Below, in pieces: positions 53,256-62,910 of a DNA stretch of 64,000 bases. The position numbers and the translations under genes are program-made. The number at the start of each line of letters is the position of its first letter. Positions within the stretch are counted from its first letter, which is position 1. The stretch is from Pseudomonas sp. AKS31 (GTDB lineage: Bacteria > Pseudomonadota > Gammaproteobacteria > Pseudomonadales > Pseudomonadaceae): positions 695,863-759,862 of the forward strand of contig NZ_JAMLFX010000002.1 in assembly GCF_023634765.1 (NCBI RefSeq). Reading direction: 5' to 3'. The notes under the pieces are model-generated. The model was not told where the DNA came from. It made no database searches and saw only the letters and a program-made list of their open reading frames with translations.

Positions 53256-54944
53256 TTAGGCGAAAACGAACGCCGAGTCCGACATGTTAGCCACTCCCAC
53301 CCCGATCAGGGTCACGGCATAGTCGCCAATCTTCAGCACGGTATCGTTGCCGGCCTGCGCCGCGTGCTGCTTGTAGTCGTAGCCCTGCCCCGCGCCTTCA
53401 ACGCCCATGAACACCAGTTTGTCGTTGCCCTGATAACCATTAATGGCATCGAAACCGAACGCGCCGCTGAACAGGAAGGTGTTGTTGCCACCCACTGCGC
53501 TCATCAGGTCATTGCCGGCGCCACCGACGAAGGTTACGTGGCCCTTGTCGCTGATCAGTTTGTCGTCGCCACCGAGGCCGAACAGCCAGTCACCGTCAGC
53601 GGTGGCGTGCAGGGCATTGCCGTAGCCATCGCCGCTGAGCGAGTGGTTGTACTGGGTCAGTTCGTTGCCATTGGTCAAGCCTTTGGCCGTGACGCTCCAA
53701 GTGATTTCCTTGCTGCCCCACCACGAACCCGACTCCTTGCTCACCAGCGCGCCGATGTCGCGGGTCATGCTGATACCGCCGTAGGCGTCGCGCACGTACA
53801 GCGTGCCGTCACCGTCGTTGGCGAAGCTGAAGTTCTGCAACGGTTTCTGCAGTTCGAAGGTGTTGTGGCCCTGGCCACCGAGCAGGATGTTGTAGCCGCC
53901 GTCATCACGGAAACGGTCATCGCCGCCGAGGCCTTCAAGGAAGTCGTTGCCCGCCCCGCCCTTGAGCCAGTCGTTGCTCTGGGTGCCGATGATGAAGGTG
54001 CTGCCGGTGTGCGGCTCGCCGCTGCGGCCGAGGTCTTCGACCCAGGTCTTGCCGCGAGAAGCCTCTTCCAGATTGGAGACGATGATCGTCGAGTCTTTAT
54101 GCGTCAGGTTGTAGAACTTCGAATCGATGACTCGATTCAAGCCATCGGCATAGCCCAACGAGCTGTGGGCCGACCAGTTCAGCGGATTGACGATGCTGAA
54201 CGGCACCAGGTTCTGCGCGGTGGACGCGTAGTTATCGTTGAAGTTGACGATGTTGTCGGTGGTCGAATCGTGCGGCTTGTCGTGCTTGCCCATCGAAGCA
54301 GTGCTGAACGTGGTGCCATCGAGTACGCGGAACACCGGATCGTTCTCGAAACCGATGTTCAGCACGTTATTGCCCGTGCTGCTTTGGGTTGGCGAGGCGA
54401 AGGTGATGTAGTTGGCATCCTTGAAGAAGCCGCCCCAGTTGCTCGCGCTCAACTCGGCCACGCTGTTGACGCCGAGCCCGCCGAGGCTGTGGCCGCTAAG
54501 CAGCACGTCCTTGGCGGCGATGCCGTTGGCAATGGCGAATGCCGCGACTGCCTTGAGCAAATTGTCGAAGGCATTCTTCGCGTAGTTGCTCGCGTAATCC
54601 GACGGCCCGATGGCGGCCAGCAGGTTGTTTTTCAGGTCACCGAAAGTGTCGCTGTAACCCAGCCCGCCGGTGCCACGAAAAGCAACGCCGATGCCGATCA
54701 GCCTGCCGGCGGCGTCGTATTTACCGAGCACTTCGGCCTCGGCACTGGTGAAGCCGTCCTTCTCGCCGAAGAACGTGCCCTGCGGCCCGACCTTGCCCTG
54801 ATAGCCCAGCGCCGTCGCCGTGAGCGGCGCCCAAGCGGTGGCCGGCAGAGGCTTGCCGGTCGGCGTGTAGGCATACAGCGTCAGCGCGATGGCGTCGCTG
54901 TACAACGCTTTGCCATCGGTATTTTTATAATCGAACAGTCCCAT
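53256..54944 (-). CDS. pueB: family I.3 lipase / polyurethanase, shorter paralogue (562 residues)
   Basis: The protein has 562 residues, near the length of PueB (565). GHSLGG places the Ser at 153. RTX repeats GGAGNDFLEGLGGDDRF and GGAGNDLMSAVGGNN, and a C-terminal MSDSAFVFA secretion tail, follow. Relative to the 617-residue sister it lacks about 54 residues after position 30, where family I.3 lipases carry the first lid. GGAAGAGAGAG precedes the ATG. The gene is downstream of the autotransporter protease gene and is likely read through from it. Confidence 0.92.
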   Translation of the reverse strand: MGLFDYKNTDGKALYSDAIALTLYAYTPTGKPLPATAWAPLTATALGYQGKVGPQGTFFGEKDGFTSAEAEVLGKYDAAGRLIGIGVAFRGTGGLGYSDTFGDLKNNLLAAIGPSDYASNYAKNAFDNLLKAVAAFAIANGIAAKDVLLSGHSLGGLGVNSVAELSASNWGGFFKDANYITFASPTQSSTGNNVLNIGFENDPVFRVLDGTTFSTASMGKHDKPHDSTTDNIVNFNDNYASTAQNLVPFSIVNPLNWSAHSSLGYADGLNRVIDSKFYNLTHKDSTIIVSNLEEASRGKTWVEDLGRSGEPHTGSTFIIGTQSNDWLKGGAGNDFLEGLGGDDRFRDDGGYNILLGGQGHNTFELQKPLQNFSFANDGDGTLYVRDAYGGISMTRDIGALVSKESGSWWGSKEITWSVTAKGLTNGNELTQYNHSLSGDGYGNALHATADGDWLFGLGGDDKLISDKGHVTFVGGAGNDLMSAVGGNNTFLFSGAFGFDAINGYQGNDKLVFMGVEGAGQGYDYKQHAAQAGNDTVLKIGDYAVTLIGVGVANMSDSAFVFA

Positions 54945-54968
54945 GTTGTGCTCTCTCTTCCTTCAGAA

Positions 54969-54996
54969 ACCGGCAGCTCTGTGCAGAGCTGCCGGT
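54969..54996. other. perfect hairpin between protease and lipase genes
   Basis: The 13-bp arms accggcagctctg / cagagctgccggt are nearly adjacent. No U tract, so it may be an intra-operon processing or attenuation signal upstream of the shorter lipase. Confidence 0.6.
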
Positions 54997-55001
54997 ACGC
55001 T

Positions 55002-58000
55002 TTAGAACTGCCAGTCGAGGGTTAGACCCACACCGTGGTCCTTCTCGTTCGAGCCGATCAGGCCGTTGTAATCCAGGTTCACCCGCACATCGCGGTTGAG
55101 CGCCAGACCTGCCCGCACACCGACCACCGCTGCATCGCGATCCATCGACACGCCCTGCACGGTGAACGCGCTGTTGCCATTGGCAAACGCCAGGTGGCTG
55201 TCAGCATCGACGTTGTTCAGGTTGTGCTGCCAGCCGAGGCTCGCGCCCAGTTCCAGCTGATGCTGATCCGACAAGGCGAACGAACGCTTGGCGCGCACAC
55301 CGAGGGTCGACAACACCACATCGCGGTTGTCCTCACCGCCCTTCAATGCCGCGGCGTCACCCTTCTCGGTGAAGCTTTCGGTATTGAGGTGCACGTAGGA
55401 CAGGTTGGCGAACGGCTCCAGGTTCATCGGTTGCAGCCCCAGATCATAGGCGGCTTCGGTGAACACTTGAGTGGTTGCGGCATCGTGCTTGGTCTTTTGT
55501 TTACCGCTGACGTCCCCGAACTGCAGGTCACGTTTGACGTCGACACGGTGCCAGCTATAGGCGCCACCGACGGTCAGACGCAGCGCATCGATCTGATGCC
55601 CCAGGTACGCACCCAAGTGATAGCTGTCGACCGAAGCCGACGAATGCGTGCCGCTGCCCATGCTCAACGAGCTGTCGCTATAACCGGTAACGAAACCGAG
55701 ACGGGTATCTTCAGCGATCAAGCCGTCGACACCGGCCAGCAGGCCGCCAATGGAGCTGTTGGAGTCGGCGTTGTCATGCCCGCCATCGCTCTTGCCCCAC
55801 GAACCCAAGACCTTGACCCACGCATTGCTACGGTCGTCAGTCGGTGCGCCAGCGTTGAACAGGTCACGCTCACGCAGACGCTCGCCCACGGCTTCGCGCA
55901 GGTAACGGCTGTCGTTGATCAGCATCGTGCCAATGGCCGGATGGATCTCGCCGGACAGTTGCTGGAACGCTTGCTGCGCCGACGCCGCATTCGGCGACAG
56001 TAACAGGGTTTCGAACAGCGCATTGCCGGCGCCCAGACGTTCAGCCGCCGCACCGACGGCGCGCTGGTTGGGCGTCAGGCCGACGCTGGCGAACGAAGCC
56101 TCGTTGCGCCCGACCGCCAACTGGATACCATCCGCCGAGTACGCCAGCGTGCCGCCGAGGAACGCGTAATCCGGCAACACCTGACCGAAGCGCCCTTCGA
56201 TGCCGCCCGCCGCTTGCAGGATGTTGTAGCGCGTGCCGAGCAGGCTTTGCACTTGGTTGGTGGTCAACAGTGTCGGGCTGTTTTCCAGCGACATGCTCAC
56301 CGTCGCGCCTTCGATGACTGCTTTACCCGTGGCGATGATCTGATCGCTGCTGGTCGGCGACAGCTCTACCGCGTAGGTCGAACCCGGTGCAAAGGTCACG
56401 TCACCGGCCACGTTCATGGTGCCGATGGAGTTACCCGGCGCCACCGTACCGCCGCTGTTCACCGACAGCGTGCCGATGTTGCCGTTGCCGCCGAGGATAC
56501 CGCCGTCATTCACCGTCACCGCCGATTGCAGCGAACCGTTGATGGCCAGTCGGCCCTGATTGACCAGGGTCGGGCCGCTGTAAGTGTTGTTGCCGGTCAG
56601 CACCAGCGTGCCGAGGCCTTGCTTGGTCAAACCGCCGTGACCGGAGATGTCGTTGCGCCAGGTGTCGAGGCCGCAGGTGATGTCGGTGCACACGCGTTCG
56701 GTCGGTTTGCCCTGATCGATGATCGCGCCGATGCCCGGCAGATCCGCGACAAACTGCCCGGAGCCATACGCGCCGTCGATGCGGAATTCGGCCGGGATGT
56801 CCTGCTCGGTGACGAACATCGACGGGCCGTCGATGCCCTTGCGCAAGTTGATCATGCCCCAGCCGTACAAGGCGTCGATGCCCGGTGCTCCGAGGTCGGT
56901 GGCGGTGGTGCGCAAGACCGTGGCGACTTGATCACCGCTCATGTACGGGAAGCGTTCCATCAGCACCGCCATGGAGCCGGCCACATGCGGCGCGGCCATC
57001 GAGGTGCCGTTGTAGTTTTTGTAACCGGTGGTCAGGTTGTCGGCGTTGGTGCCTTCGATGATCGCGCTGAAGATCTTCGTGCCCGGCGCCGAGACGCAGA
57101 AACTCGCGGTGTAGCCGCAGCGCGACGAGAACGTACTCATGATGTACGGGTTGGCGCTGGCCAGGTCCGGGTTTTTCTGCAACGCGGCAACAGTGATCCA
57201 GTTCGGCGCGATGTCCGGGACGAAATAGCCGAGGCCGGCGATGGCGTCCGGATTGTTGAGGTTGTAGTCGTTGCCGGCGGCGAAGATCGTCACGATGCCG
57301 CTACGTGCGGCGGCAATCGCGCCGTCGTAGGCGCCGCCCGGTTTGGTGCCGAGCAGTGTGCGGATTTCGTTGAACTGCAGCTGCGCGTCATTGACGGTGA
57401 AATGCGGGTAAGCCGGATCTCGGCCACCGAGGTCGAACCGGTCGGTGATGCCGATGCCCCAACTGTTGTTGATGATCCGCGCGCCGCTGGCGATCAATGC
57501 GTCCCAGCCGGCCTTGTACACCGCGCCGTCGTTACCGCGAACGATGCCGTCTTCCGGGCCCGGGTCACCGTTGTCGGCGCTGATGATCTGCGCACCGAAC
57601 GCCACGCCGTGCATCGGCCCGCCGTCACGACTGCCTGCGGCGATGCCGCCAACGTGGGTGCCGTGGGCGCCGAGTTTGCCGTCGGAGCCGACCGAGGGCG
57701 AACCATCATAGCGGAACGCATCCCCGGCTTTGACCGGGATGTACGGATCGGTGTATTCGCGGATCCCGCTGGTGACCAGGGTGACGACTTTATTGCTGCC
57801 GGAAAACTCCGGGTGCGCGGCGTACACCGGCTGGTCAAAGATCCCCAGTTTCACGCCTTTGCCGGCGTAGCCAGCGGCGTAGGCGTGATCGGCCCCAATC
57901 GCGCCCAGACCCCAATCGGCCTGAAACTCGGCGCTGCGCCAACTCGACGGATCGCCCGTGCGACCGCTCTCCACGTAGGGCGCGGCATGGGCTGTGCCAA

Positions 58001-58079
58001 TGGCACAAAGCACGGCGAGCGTGAGGGTTTTCAGGGCAAAGCGGCCACCCGTTTGCGCGGGGGTATTGTTGTTATTCAT
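55002..58079 (-). CDS. prtB: autotransporter serine protease (1025 residues)
   Basis: The protein has 1025 residues with a Sec signal peptide (LTLAVLCAIGTAHA). Subtilisin-like triad: Asp in GVKLGIFDQ, His in GAHGTHVGG, Ser in YNGTSMAAPHVAG. A beta-helical linker (LVLTGNNTYSGPTLVNQG, GNIGTLSVNSGGTVAPGNSIG) and a C-terminal 12-strand barrel ending DWQF follow, a type V autotransporter. It is secreted independently of AprDEF, yet lies in the same cluster. It is strongly similar to the protease gene upstream. Confidence 0.92.
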   Translation of the reverse strand: MNNNNTPAQTGGRFALKTLTLAVLCAIGTAHAAPYVESGRTGDPSSWRSAEFQADWGLGAIGADHAYAAGYAGKGVKLGIFDQPVYAAHPEFSGSNKVVTLVTSGIREYTDPYIPVKAGDAFRYDGSPSVGSDGKLGAHGTHVGGIAAGSRDGGPMHGVAFGAQIISADNGDPGPEDGIVRGNDGAVYKAGWDALIASGARIINNSWGIGITDRFDLGGRDPAYPHFTVNDAQLQFNEIRTLLGTKPGGAYDGAIAAARSGIVTIFAAGNDYNLNNPDAIAGLGYFVPDIAPNWITVAALQKNPDLASANPYIMSTFSSRCGYTASFCVSAPGTKIFSAIIEGTNADNLTTGYKNYNGTSMAAPHVAGSMAVLMERFPYMSGDQVATVLRTTATDLGAPGIDALYGWGMINLRKGIDGPSMFVTEQDIPAEFRIDGAYGSGQFVADLPGIGAIIDQGKPTERVCTDITCGLDTWRNDISGHGGLTKQGLGTLVLTGNNTYSGPTLVNQGRLAINGSLQSAVTVNDGGILGGNGNIGTLSVNSGGTVAPGNSIGTMNVAGDVTFAPGSTYAVELSPTSSDQIIATGKAVIEGATVSMSLENSPTLLTTNQVQSLLGTRYNILQAAGGIEGRFGQVLPDYAFLGGTLAYSADGIQLAVGRNEASFASVGLTPNQRAVGAAAERLGAGNALFETLLLSPNAASAQQAFQQLSGEIHPAIGTMLINDSRYLREAVGERLRERDLFNAGAPTDDRSNAWVKVLGSWGKSDGGHDNADSNSSIGGLLAGVDGLIAEDTRLGFVTGYSDSSLSMGSGTHSSASVDSYHLGAYLGHQIDALRLTVGGAYSWHRVDVKRDLQFGDVSGKQKTKHDAATTQVFTEAAYDLGLQPMNLEPFANLSYVHLNTESFTEKGDAAALKGGEDNRDVVLSTLGVRAKRSFALSDQHQLELGASLGWQHNLNNVDADSHLAFANGNSAFTVQGVSMDRDAAVVGVRAGLALNRDVRVNLDYNGLIGSNEKDHGVGLTLDWQF

Positions 58080-58157
58080 CCAGCGACCTTCCTTAGTGAT
58101 GTTGCGAAAAATCCGTCTCTTCAGCTGTAAACACGCTGCACGCTGGTGTTCACATAA

Positions 58158-58246
58158 CCTGTAGGAGCTGCCGCAGGCTGCGATCTTTTGCCTTTGCTTT
58201 TTAAAGGCAAGATCAAAAGATCGCAGCCTGCGGCAGCTCCTACAGG
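58158..58246. repeat. family A palindromic repeat pair between the proteases
   Basis: cctgtaggagctgccgcagg and ctgcggcagctcctacaggg close a near-perfect long stem. The interior gatcttttgccttt pairs with aaaggcaagatc. Confidence 0.9.
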
Positions 58247-58262
58247 GACCGGGTTATCTTGC

Positions 58263-61214
58263 TTAGAACTGCCAGTTCAGGCTCAAGCCAACGCCATGAA
58301 GCTTTTCGCGATTGGCCAGTTGTCCGTTGTAATCAAGGTTGACCCGCACGTCGCGGCTCAGCGCGAGGCTGGCCTTTACACCGACCAGCGCGGCATCACG
58401 CACCAGCGCTGAACTCTCCACCGCGTAGGGCGTGCCGCCACTGGCAAAGCGCAAATGCTGCGCGGAATCGATGTCGCTGAGGCTGTGCTGCCAGCCGAGA
58501 TGGCCACTCACGTCGAGTGATTGCGCCGGCGAAAGATTGAAGGTCTTGACCGCCCGCACACCGAGGGTACTCAGCACCGCGTCACGTTGGTCGCCGGCGC
58601 TTTTCAACGCCGCAGCGTCGCCCTTCTCGGTCAAACCTTCAGTGTCCAGATGCACGTAGGCCAGGTTGGCAAAAGGCTCCAGCGCCAGCGGTTGCAGGTG
58701 CAGGCGATAAGCCGCTTCGCCGAACACTTGCGTGGTCGCCGCGTCGATCTTGGCTTTCTGTTTGCCACTGACGTCGCCGTATTGCAGGTCGCGTTTCACA
58801 TCGGCGCGATGCCAGCTGTAAGCCGCGCCCGTGCTCAAGCGCCAGGCGCCAACTTCACGGCCGGCGTATGCGCCAAGGTGATAGCTGTCGACCTTGGCCG
58901 AGGAATGCGTGCCCGAACCCATGCTCAGCGAACTGTCGCTGTAACCGCTGACCAGACCGATGCGCGTCTGCTCGTCCAGCGCGCCATCGACACCGGCCAG
59001 TAGCCCGCCGATCGACGTGTTGTAGCCTGCCGTATCGTGGCCCGAATCAGTCGTGCCCCAGGCGCCGAGGGCCTTGATCCAGCCATTGCTTTGCGCTGCA
59101 TTGGTGTCGTGCAGACGCTCGCCCACCGCGTCGCGCAACTGGCGGCTGTCGTTGATCAGCATTGAACTCAACGCTGGGTAGATCTCGCCGCTCAACTGCT
59201 GGAACGCCTGTTGCGCGGAACTCGCATCGGGTGAACGCAACAGGCTTTCGTACACCGAATTGCCTGCGCCCAAGCCTTCGACGGCAGCAGCCACCGAGCG
59301 TTGATTCGGTGTTTGCCCGACGCTGGCGAAGCTGGTCGCATTACGTACGATATCGAGCTGAATGCCATTGGCGGCGTAGTCGAGACTGCCGCCGATAAAC
59401 AGGTAATTCGGCAGCACCGCACCGAACTGGCCCTGAATGCCGCCGGCCGCTTGCAGGATGTCGTACTGGCGACCGAGCAGGCTTTGCGCCTCGGTGGTGC
59501 TGAGCAGCGTCGGGCTGTTTTCCAGCGACAGGCTGACGGTGGCGCCGCTGATAGTGGCGGTGCCGCCGGCAACGATGCGGTCGCTGCTGGTCGGCGACAG
59601 TTCAACAGCGTAAGTCGAACCAGGCGCGAAGGTCACGTCCCCGGCCACGTTCAAGGTGCCGATGGAGTTGCCCGGCGCCACGCGAGCGCCGCTGTTGGCG
59701 GTCAACGCGCCGATCCGCCCGGAACCGCCGAGGGTGCCGCTGTCATTCACCGTCACAGCGGAAGTCAGCGAGCCGTTAACCGTGAGCAAGCCGCCATTGA
59801 CCGTGGTCGCACCGCGATAGGTGTTGTCGCCGGTGAGGATCAACTGCCCGCCGCCGGACTTGATCAGACTGCCCTGATACACCCGATTCGCCGCTGCCGC
59901 ATCACGGGCAGTGCCGACCGCGTAATCGGTCTGATCCTGTTGGCTGGCACCTGTTGGAACACCGTTCTGCCAGCCTTTGTCTTGCAGGGTTTGCTGCCAG
60001 GCGCTGTGCTCGGCGAGGTCTTCGGTCTGGCGCTGGATCAGCGCCTTGTCGGAGATGTCATTGCTCCAGACATCGCGCTGCCCGGCCGCCAGACTGGCGT
60101 CAAACGCACCGAGTAATTGCCCTGGCCCGCGCATCGCCCGGTTCAGGTTGGCCACGCCCCAGCCAACCCGCTCGGTCGGCGCATCAGTGACTGAGCCATC
60201 CAGTTGCGTCGCGGTAGTCAGCAGCACTTCGAGGGCCTGCTGATTGGTCATGTACGGGTAGCGCTCCATCACCAGTGCCAGTGCGCCGGTCGCATGTGGC
60301 GCCGACATCGAGGTGCCGGACTTGATCGCATAACCGCCGCCGGGAATGGTGCTGTCGATCTTCGCCCCCGGCGTGGTGATGCACCAGTATTTGGCGAGGC
60401 CGCACTGGTTGTACTTTTGCTGATTGCTTTGATCGAGGCCCGATACGGCCAGCCAGTGCCCTTCCAGATCCGGCTGAAAGTACGGCAGCGCCGAGCGCAC
60501 GCTGGCATTCGGATAGCCGCTGTTGCCGGCGCTGAACACGTTGATCACGCCGCGTCGGGACACATCCGCTGCTGCGTCGAGCCAGGTGCCTTTGTTCCAG
60601 TGCTGCGCATACGCGGCGTGCAGGTCGGCCAGTGTGCGGTAGCTGACATCCGGCGGCTGGCTGCCCCAACTGTTGTTGATTGCGCGCACGCCGGCATCGG
60701 TCAGGGCGTCGTATACCGCTTTGAAATAGCGCGGGTCGGGGTTGGGGCCAAACAGGAAGCTGTCGTTCTTGTTGGTGTTGCCGACGTAGATCTGCGCGTT
60801 GTACGCCACGCCGTGCATGCCGGCACCGTCGCGCAAGGCGCCCATGGTGCCGACGACGTGAGTGCCGTGGGAGTCGTTGTTGGGGTTGAGGGTGCCGTTG
60901 ACGTTGAACAGTGAGCCGTCGATGTAGCTGCCGCTGGCCATTACCGGGTGATAACGGTCGCTGGCGAATTCCGGGTGGGCGGCATCGAAGCCGGAGTCGA
61001 GGGCACCGATTTTTACGCCTTGGCCGGTAATGCCGGCGGCGTAGGCTTGCTCGGCCTGCATCCGGCTCAGCCCCCAGTCGCGGAGGAATTCGGCGCTGCG
61101 CCAACTGCCGGGATCACCGGGTTGGCCGGCTTCGAGGTATTGCGCCTGGGCCTGGGTTGCGGAAATCACAAGCAGCAGGGTGCCGACCGAAATCGGCTTG
61201 ATGCGTACGTCCAT
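58263..61214 (-). CDS. prtA: autotransporter serine protease (983 residues)
   Basis: The protein has 983 residues from MDVRIKPISVGTLLLVI, a signal peptide; a GTG nine bases upstream is less likely. The triad is Asp 73 (GALDSG), His 116 (SHGTHVVG) and Ser in SGTSMSAPHATG. The passenger linker and C-terminal barrel (ending SLNWQF) closely track those of the sister gene, while the protease domains are more divergent. Product: cell-surface or secreted protease. It follows aprF after the family C repeat block. Confidence 0.92.
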   Translation of the reverse strand: MDVRIKPISVGTLLLVISATQAQAQYLEAGQPGDPGSWRSAEFLRDWGLSRMQAEQAYAAGITGQGVKIGALDSGFDAAHPEFASDRYHPVMASGSYIDGSLFNVNGTLNPNNDSHGTHVVGTMGALRDGAGMHGVAYNAQIYVGNTNKNDSFLFGPNPDPRYFKAVYDALTDAGVRAINNSWGSQPPDVSYRTLADLHAAYAQHWNKGTWLDAAADVSRRGVINVFSAGNSGYPNASVRSALPYFQPDLEGHWLAVSGLDQSNQQKYNQCGLAKYWCITTPGAKIDSTIPGGGYAIKSGTSMSAPHATGALALVMERYPYMTNQQALEVLLTTATQLDGSVTDAPTERVGWGVANLNRAMRGPGQLLGAFDASLAAGQRDVWSNDISDKALIQRQTEDLAEHSAWQQTLQDKGWQNGVPTGASQQDQTDYAVGTARDAAAANRVYQGSLIKSGGGQLILTGDNTYRGATTVNGGLLTVNGSLTSAVTVNDSGTLGGSGRIGALTANSGARVAPGNSIGTLNVAGDVTFAPGSTYAVELSPTSSDRIVAGGTATISGATVSLSLENSPTLLSTTEAQSLLGRQYDILQAAGGIQGQFGAVLPNYLFIGGSLDYAANGIQLDIVRNATSFASVGQTPNQRSVAAAVEGLGAGNSVYESLLRSPDASSAQQAFQQLSGEIYPALSSMLINDSRQLRDAVGERLHDTNAAQSNGWIKALGAWGTTDSGHDTAGYNTSIGGLLAGVDGALDEQTRIGLVSGYSDSSLSMGSGTHSSAKVDSYHLGAYAGREVGAWRLSTGAAYSWHRADVKRDLQYGDVSGKQKAKIDAATTQVFGEAAYRLHLQPLALEPFANLAYVHLDTEGLTEKGDAAALKSAGDQRDAVLSTLGVRAVKTFNLSPAQSLDVSGHLGWQHSLSDIDSAQHLRFASGGTPYAVESSALVRDAALVGVKASLALSRDVRVNLDYNGQLANREKLHGVGLSLNWQF

Positions 61215-61537
61215 GTTCACCACTCACTTTTATTGTTTTATGCAGGTTTTTCTGCGCTGTTGCCTGTTCCCCTCACCCCAGCCCTCTCCCCCAGGAGAGG
61301 GAGCTGACCGAGGTGTCTTGCGTCATTCATCGACCTGAAAAACCGGGTCGATGTTGGATTCGGTAGAGCATTTCCCTCACCCCAGCCCTCTCCCCGAGGG
61401 AGAGGGAGCTGACCGAGGTGTCTTGCGTCATTCATCGACCTGAAAAACCGGATCGATGTTGGATTCGGTGGTGCTCGGTCAGGTCGGTGTACTTCTAAAA
61501 TATCCCCCAATCAGTCCCCTCTCCCTCTGGGAGAGGG
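61215..61537. other. intergenic region filled with family C repeats
   Basis: This 323-base gap between aprF and the protease gene consists mainly of two tandem family C units (61269-61478) and one partial inverted copy (about 61513-61550). The partial copy runs into the last codons of aprF. No separate gene is seen. Confidence 0.7.
61269..61478. repeat. family C tandem repeat, two units of about 105 bp
   Basis: Each unit starts ccctcaccccagccctctcc, then gagctgaccgaggtgtcttg and a cgacctgaaaaaccgg core. The spacer differs from the copies at 43159, so the ends are conserved and the middles vary. Confidence 0.85.
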
Positions 61538-62908
61538 TTAGGGTGAGGGCTGGTGAGCGACCACAAATGCTTCATCCACCCGCGCCAGATCCTGCTCACT
61601 CAAGGTCCCGGCGTAGTAATGCAACTTGGTCCAGGCCATCAGATAGTCGTACCGCGCCTGCGCCAGATCACGGCGGGTGGTGAACAGTTGTTGCTCGGCG
61701 TTCAACGCGTCGAGGTTGGTTCGTTCGCCACCGAGAATGCTCTGTTTGGTCGAGACCACCAGCGCTTCCGCCGAGCTCAGCGCTTTCTGATAAGCGCGCA
61801 GTTTGCTCACCCCGGACAAACAGGCACTGAACTGGCGACGCAGTTCGATCAGCGTCTCGCGCGTCTTGCCGTCGAGTTCGTACTCAGCCTGCTCCATGGT
61901 ACGGCTGGCCTGACGCGTCGACGCCGACACACCGCCACCGGCATACAACGGCACGCTGACTTCAAAACCGATAGTGTTGGTTTCGTAGCGCTGGTTGTAG
62001 GTGTTGCCGCTTTCCGACTCGTTCTGGCGCATCGAGGCGTAGGCGCTGACTTTCGGCAGATGCCCGGCACGATTGCGCTCCACTTCATAGCGCGCGACTT
62101 CCACAGCCTGGCGTTGCGACGCCAGATTGGGGTTATTGCTCACCGCCAGCTCGTGCCAGGTGTCGTAATTGGCCGGTTGCAGGGTGAAGGTCTGGAAGTT
62201 CTGATCGAGCGGCGCCAGATCACCGATGTCCACCGCCGGCACGCCGACCAGTGCCCCCAGTTCGCGCAGCGCAGCGTCCTGTTCGTTGCGCGCCTCGATC
62301 TCCTCGGCAGTCGCCAGCTCATAGCGCGACTCCGCCTCGAGAATATCGGTACGCGTGCCCTCGCCTTGCTTGAACATGTGCTCGTTCTGCTGAAACTGCT
62401 GCTCGTACGCCTTCTTCTTCGCCTGAGCGATATCAATCTGGTCCTGCGCAAACAACGCCTTGGTGTAGTTGTCCAGAACGCGAACCAGCAACTCCTGGCT
62501 CTTGCCGCGAAAATTCTCGTCGGCAAACAACGACTGTGCGACACCTTTGCGGTACGCGGCATAAGCCTCGTAATCGAGCAGCGGTTGCTGCAGGGTCAGG
62601 GCCGAGCCGTAACTGCTGTAGTTACGGTCGTCGGTTCGGTTACGCGCGCGCTCATCGAGGGAGGTGGCTTTCGACGAGTTGCGGCCCTTGTTGTAGGTGT
62701 AACCGATTCGCGGCAGCAGACCGGCGCGGCCAATCGCACGGTTTTCCAGACCCGCATCACGTTCCTTGATCGCCCCGAGGAACACCGGGTCATTGCGCAA
62801 TGCCTGTTCGTAGATCTCGAACGGCCCCATGGCCGCTACTGCTGAGTGACTCGCGAACAGCATCATTGCCGCCGCGAGCATGGAAAGCTTATTCATACAG
62901 CCGAACAT
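61538..62908 (-). CDS. aprF: TolC-family outer-membrane protein of type I secretion
   Basis: The protein has 456 residues with a signal peptide (LAAAMMLFASHSAVA). Two internal repeats of long helices and strands define the TolC fold (AEEIEARNEQDAALRELGALVGV, SLSAEALVVSTKQSILGGERTNLDAL). GAGG precedes the ATG. It forms the outer-membrane exit duct for the AprA protease and the RTX lipases. The last residues (HQPSP) and the TAA stop are encoded within a family C repeat. Confidence 0.93.
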   Translation of the reverse strand: MFGCMNKLSMLAAAMMLFASHSAVAAMGPFEIYEQALRNDPVFLGAIKERDAGLENRAIGRAGLLPRIGYTYNKGRNSSKATSLDERARNRTDDRNYSSYGSALTLQQPLLDYEAYAAYRKGVAQSLFADENFRGKSQELLVRVLDNYTKALFAQDQIDIAQAKKKAYEQQFQQNEHMFKQGEGTRTDILEAESRYELATAEEIEARNEQDAALRELGALVGVPAVDIGDLAPLDQNFQTFTLQPANYDTWHELAVSNNPNLASQRQAVEVARYEVERNRAGHLPKVSAYASMRQNESESGNTYNQRYETNTIGFEVSVPLYAGGGVSASTRQASRTMEQAEYELDGKTRETLIELRRQFSACLSGVSKLRAYQKALSSAEALVVSTKQSILGGERTNLDALNAEQQLFTTRRDLAQARYDYLMAWTKLHYYAGTLSEQDLARVDEAFVVAHQPSP

Positions 62909-62910
62909 CC

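Noticed and set aside
52108..58130. Very long plus-strand frames opposite the lipases and proteases
   Set aside because: They mirror codon bias of the minus-strand genes, which have full domain evidence; no ribosome-binding sites or motifs on the plus strand.
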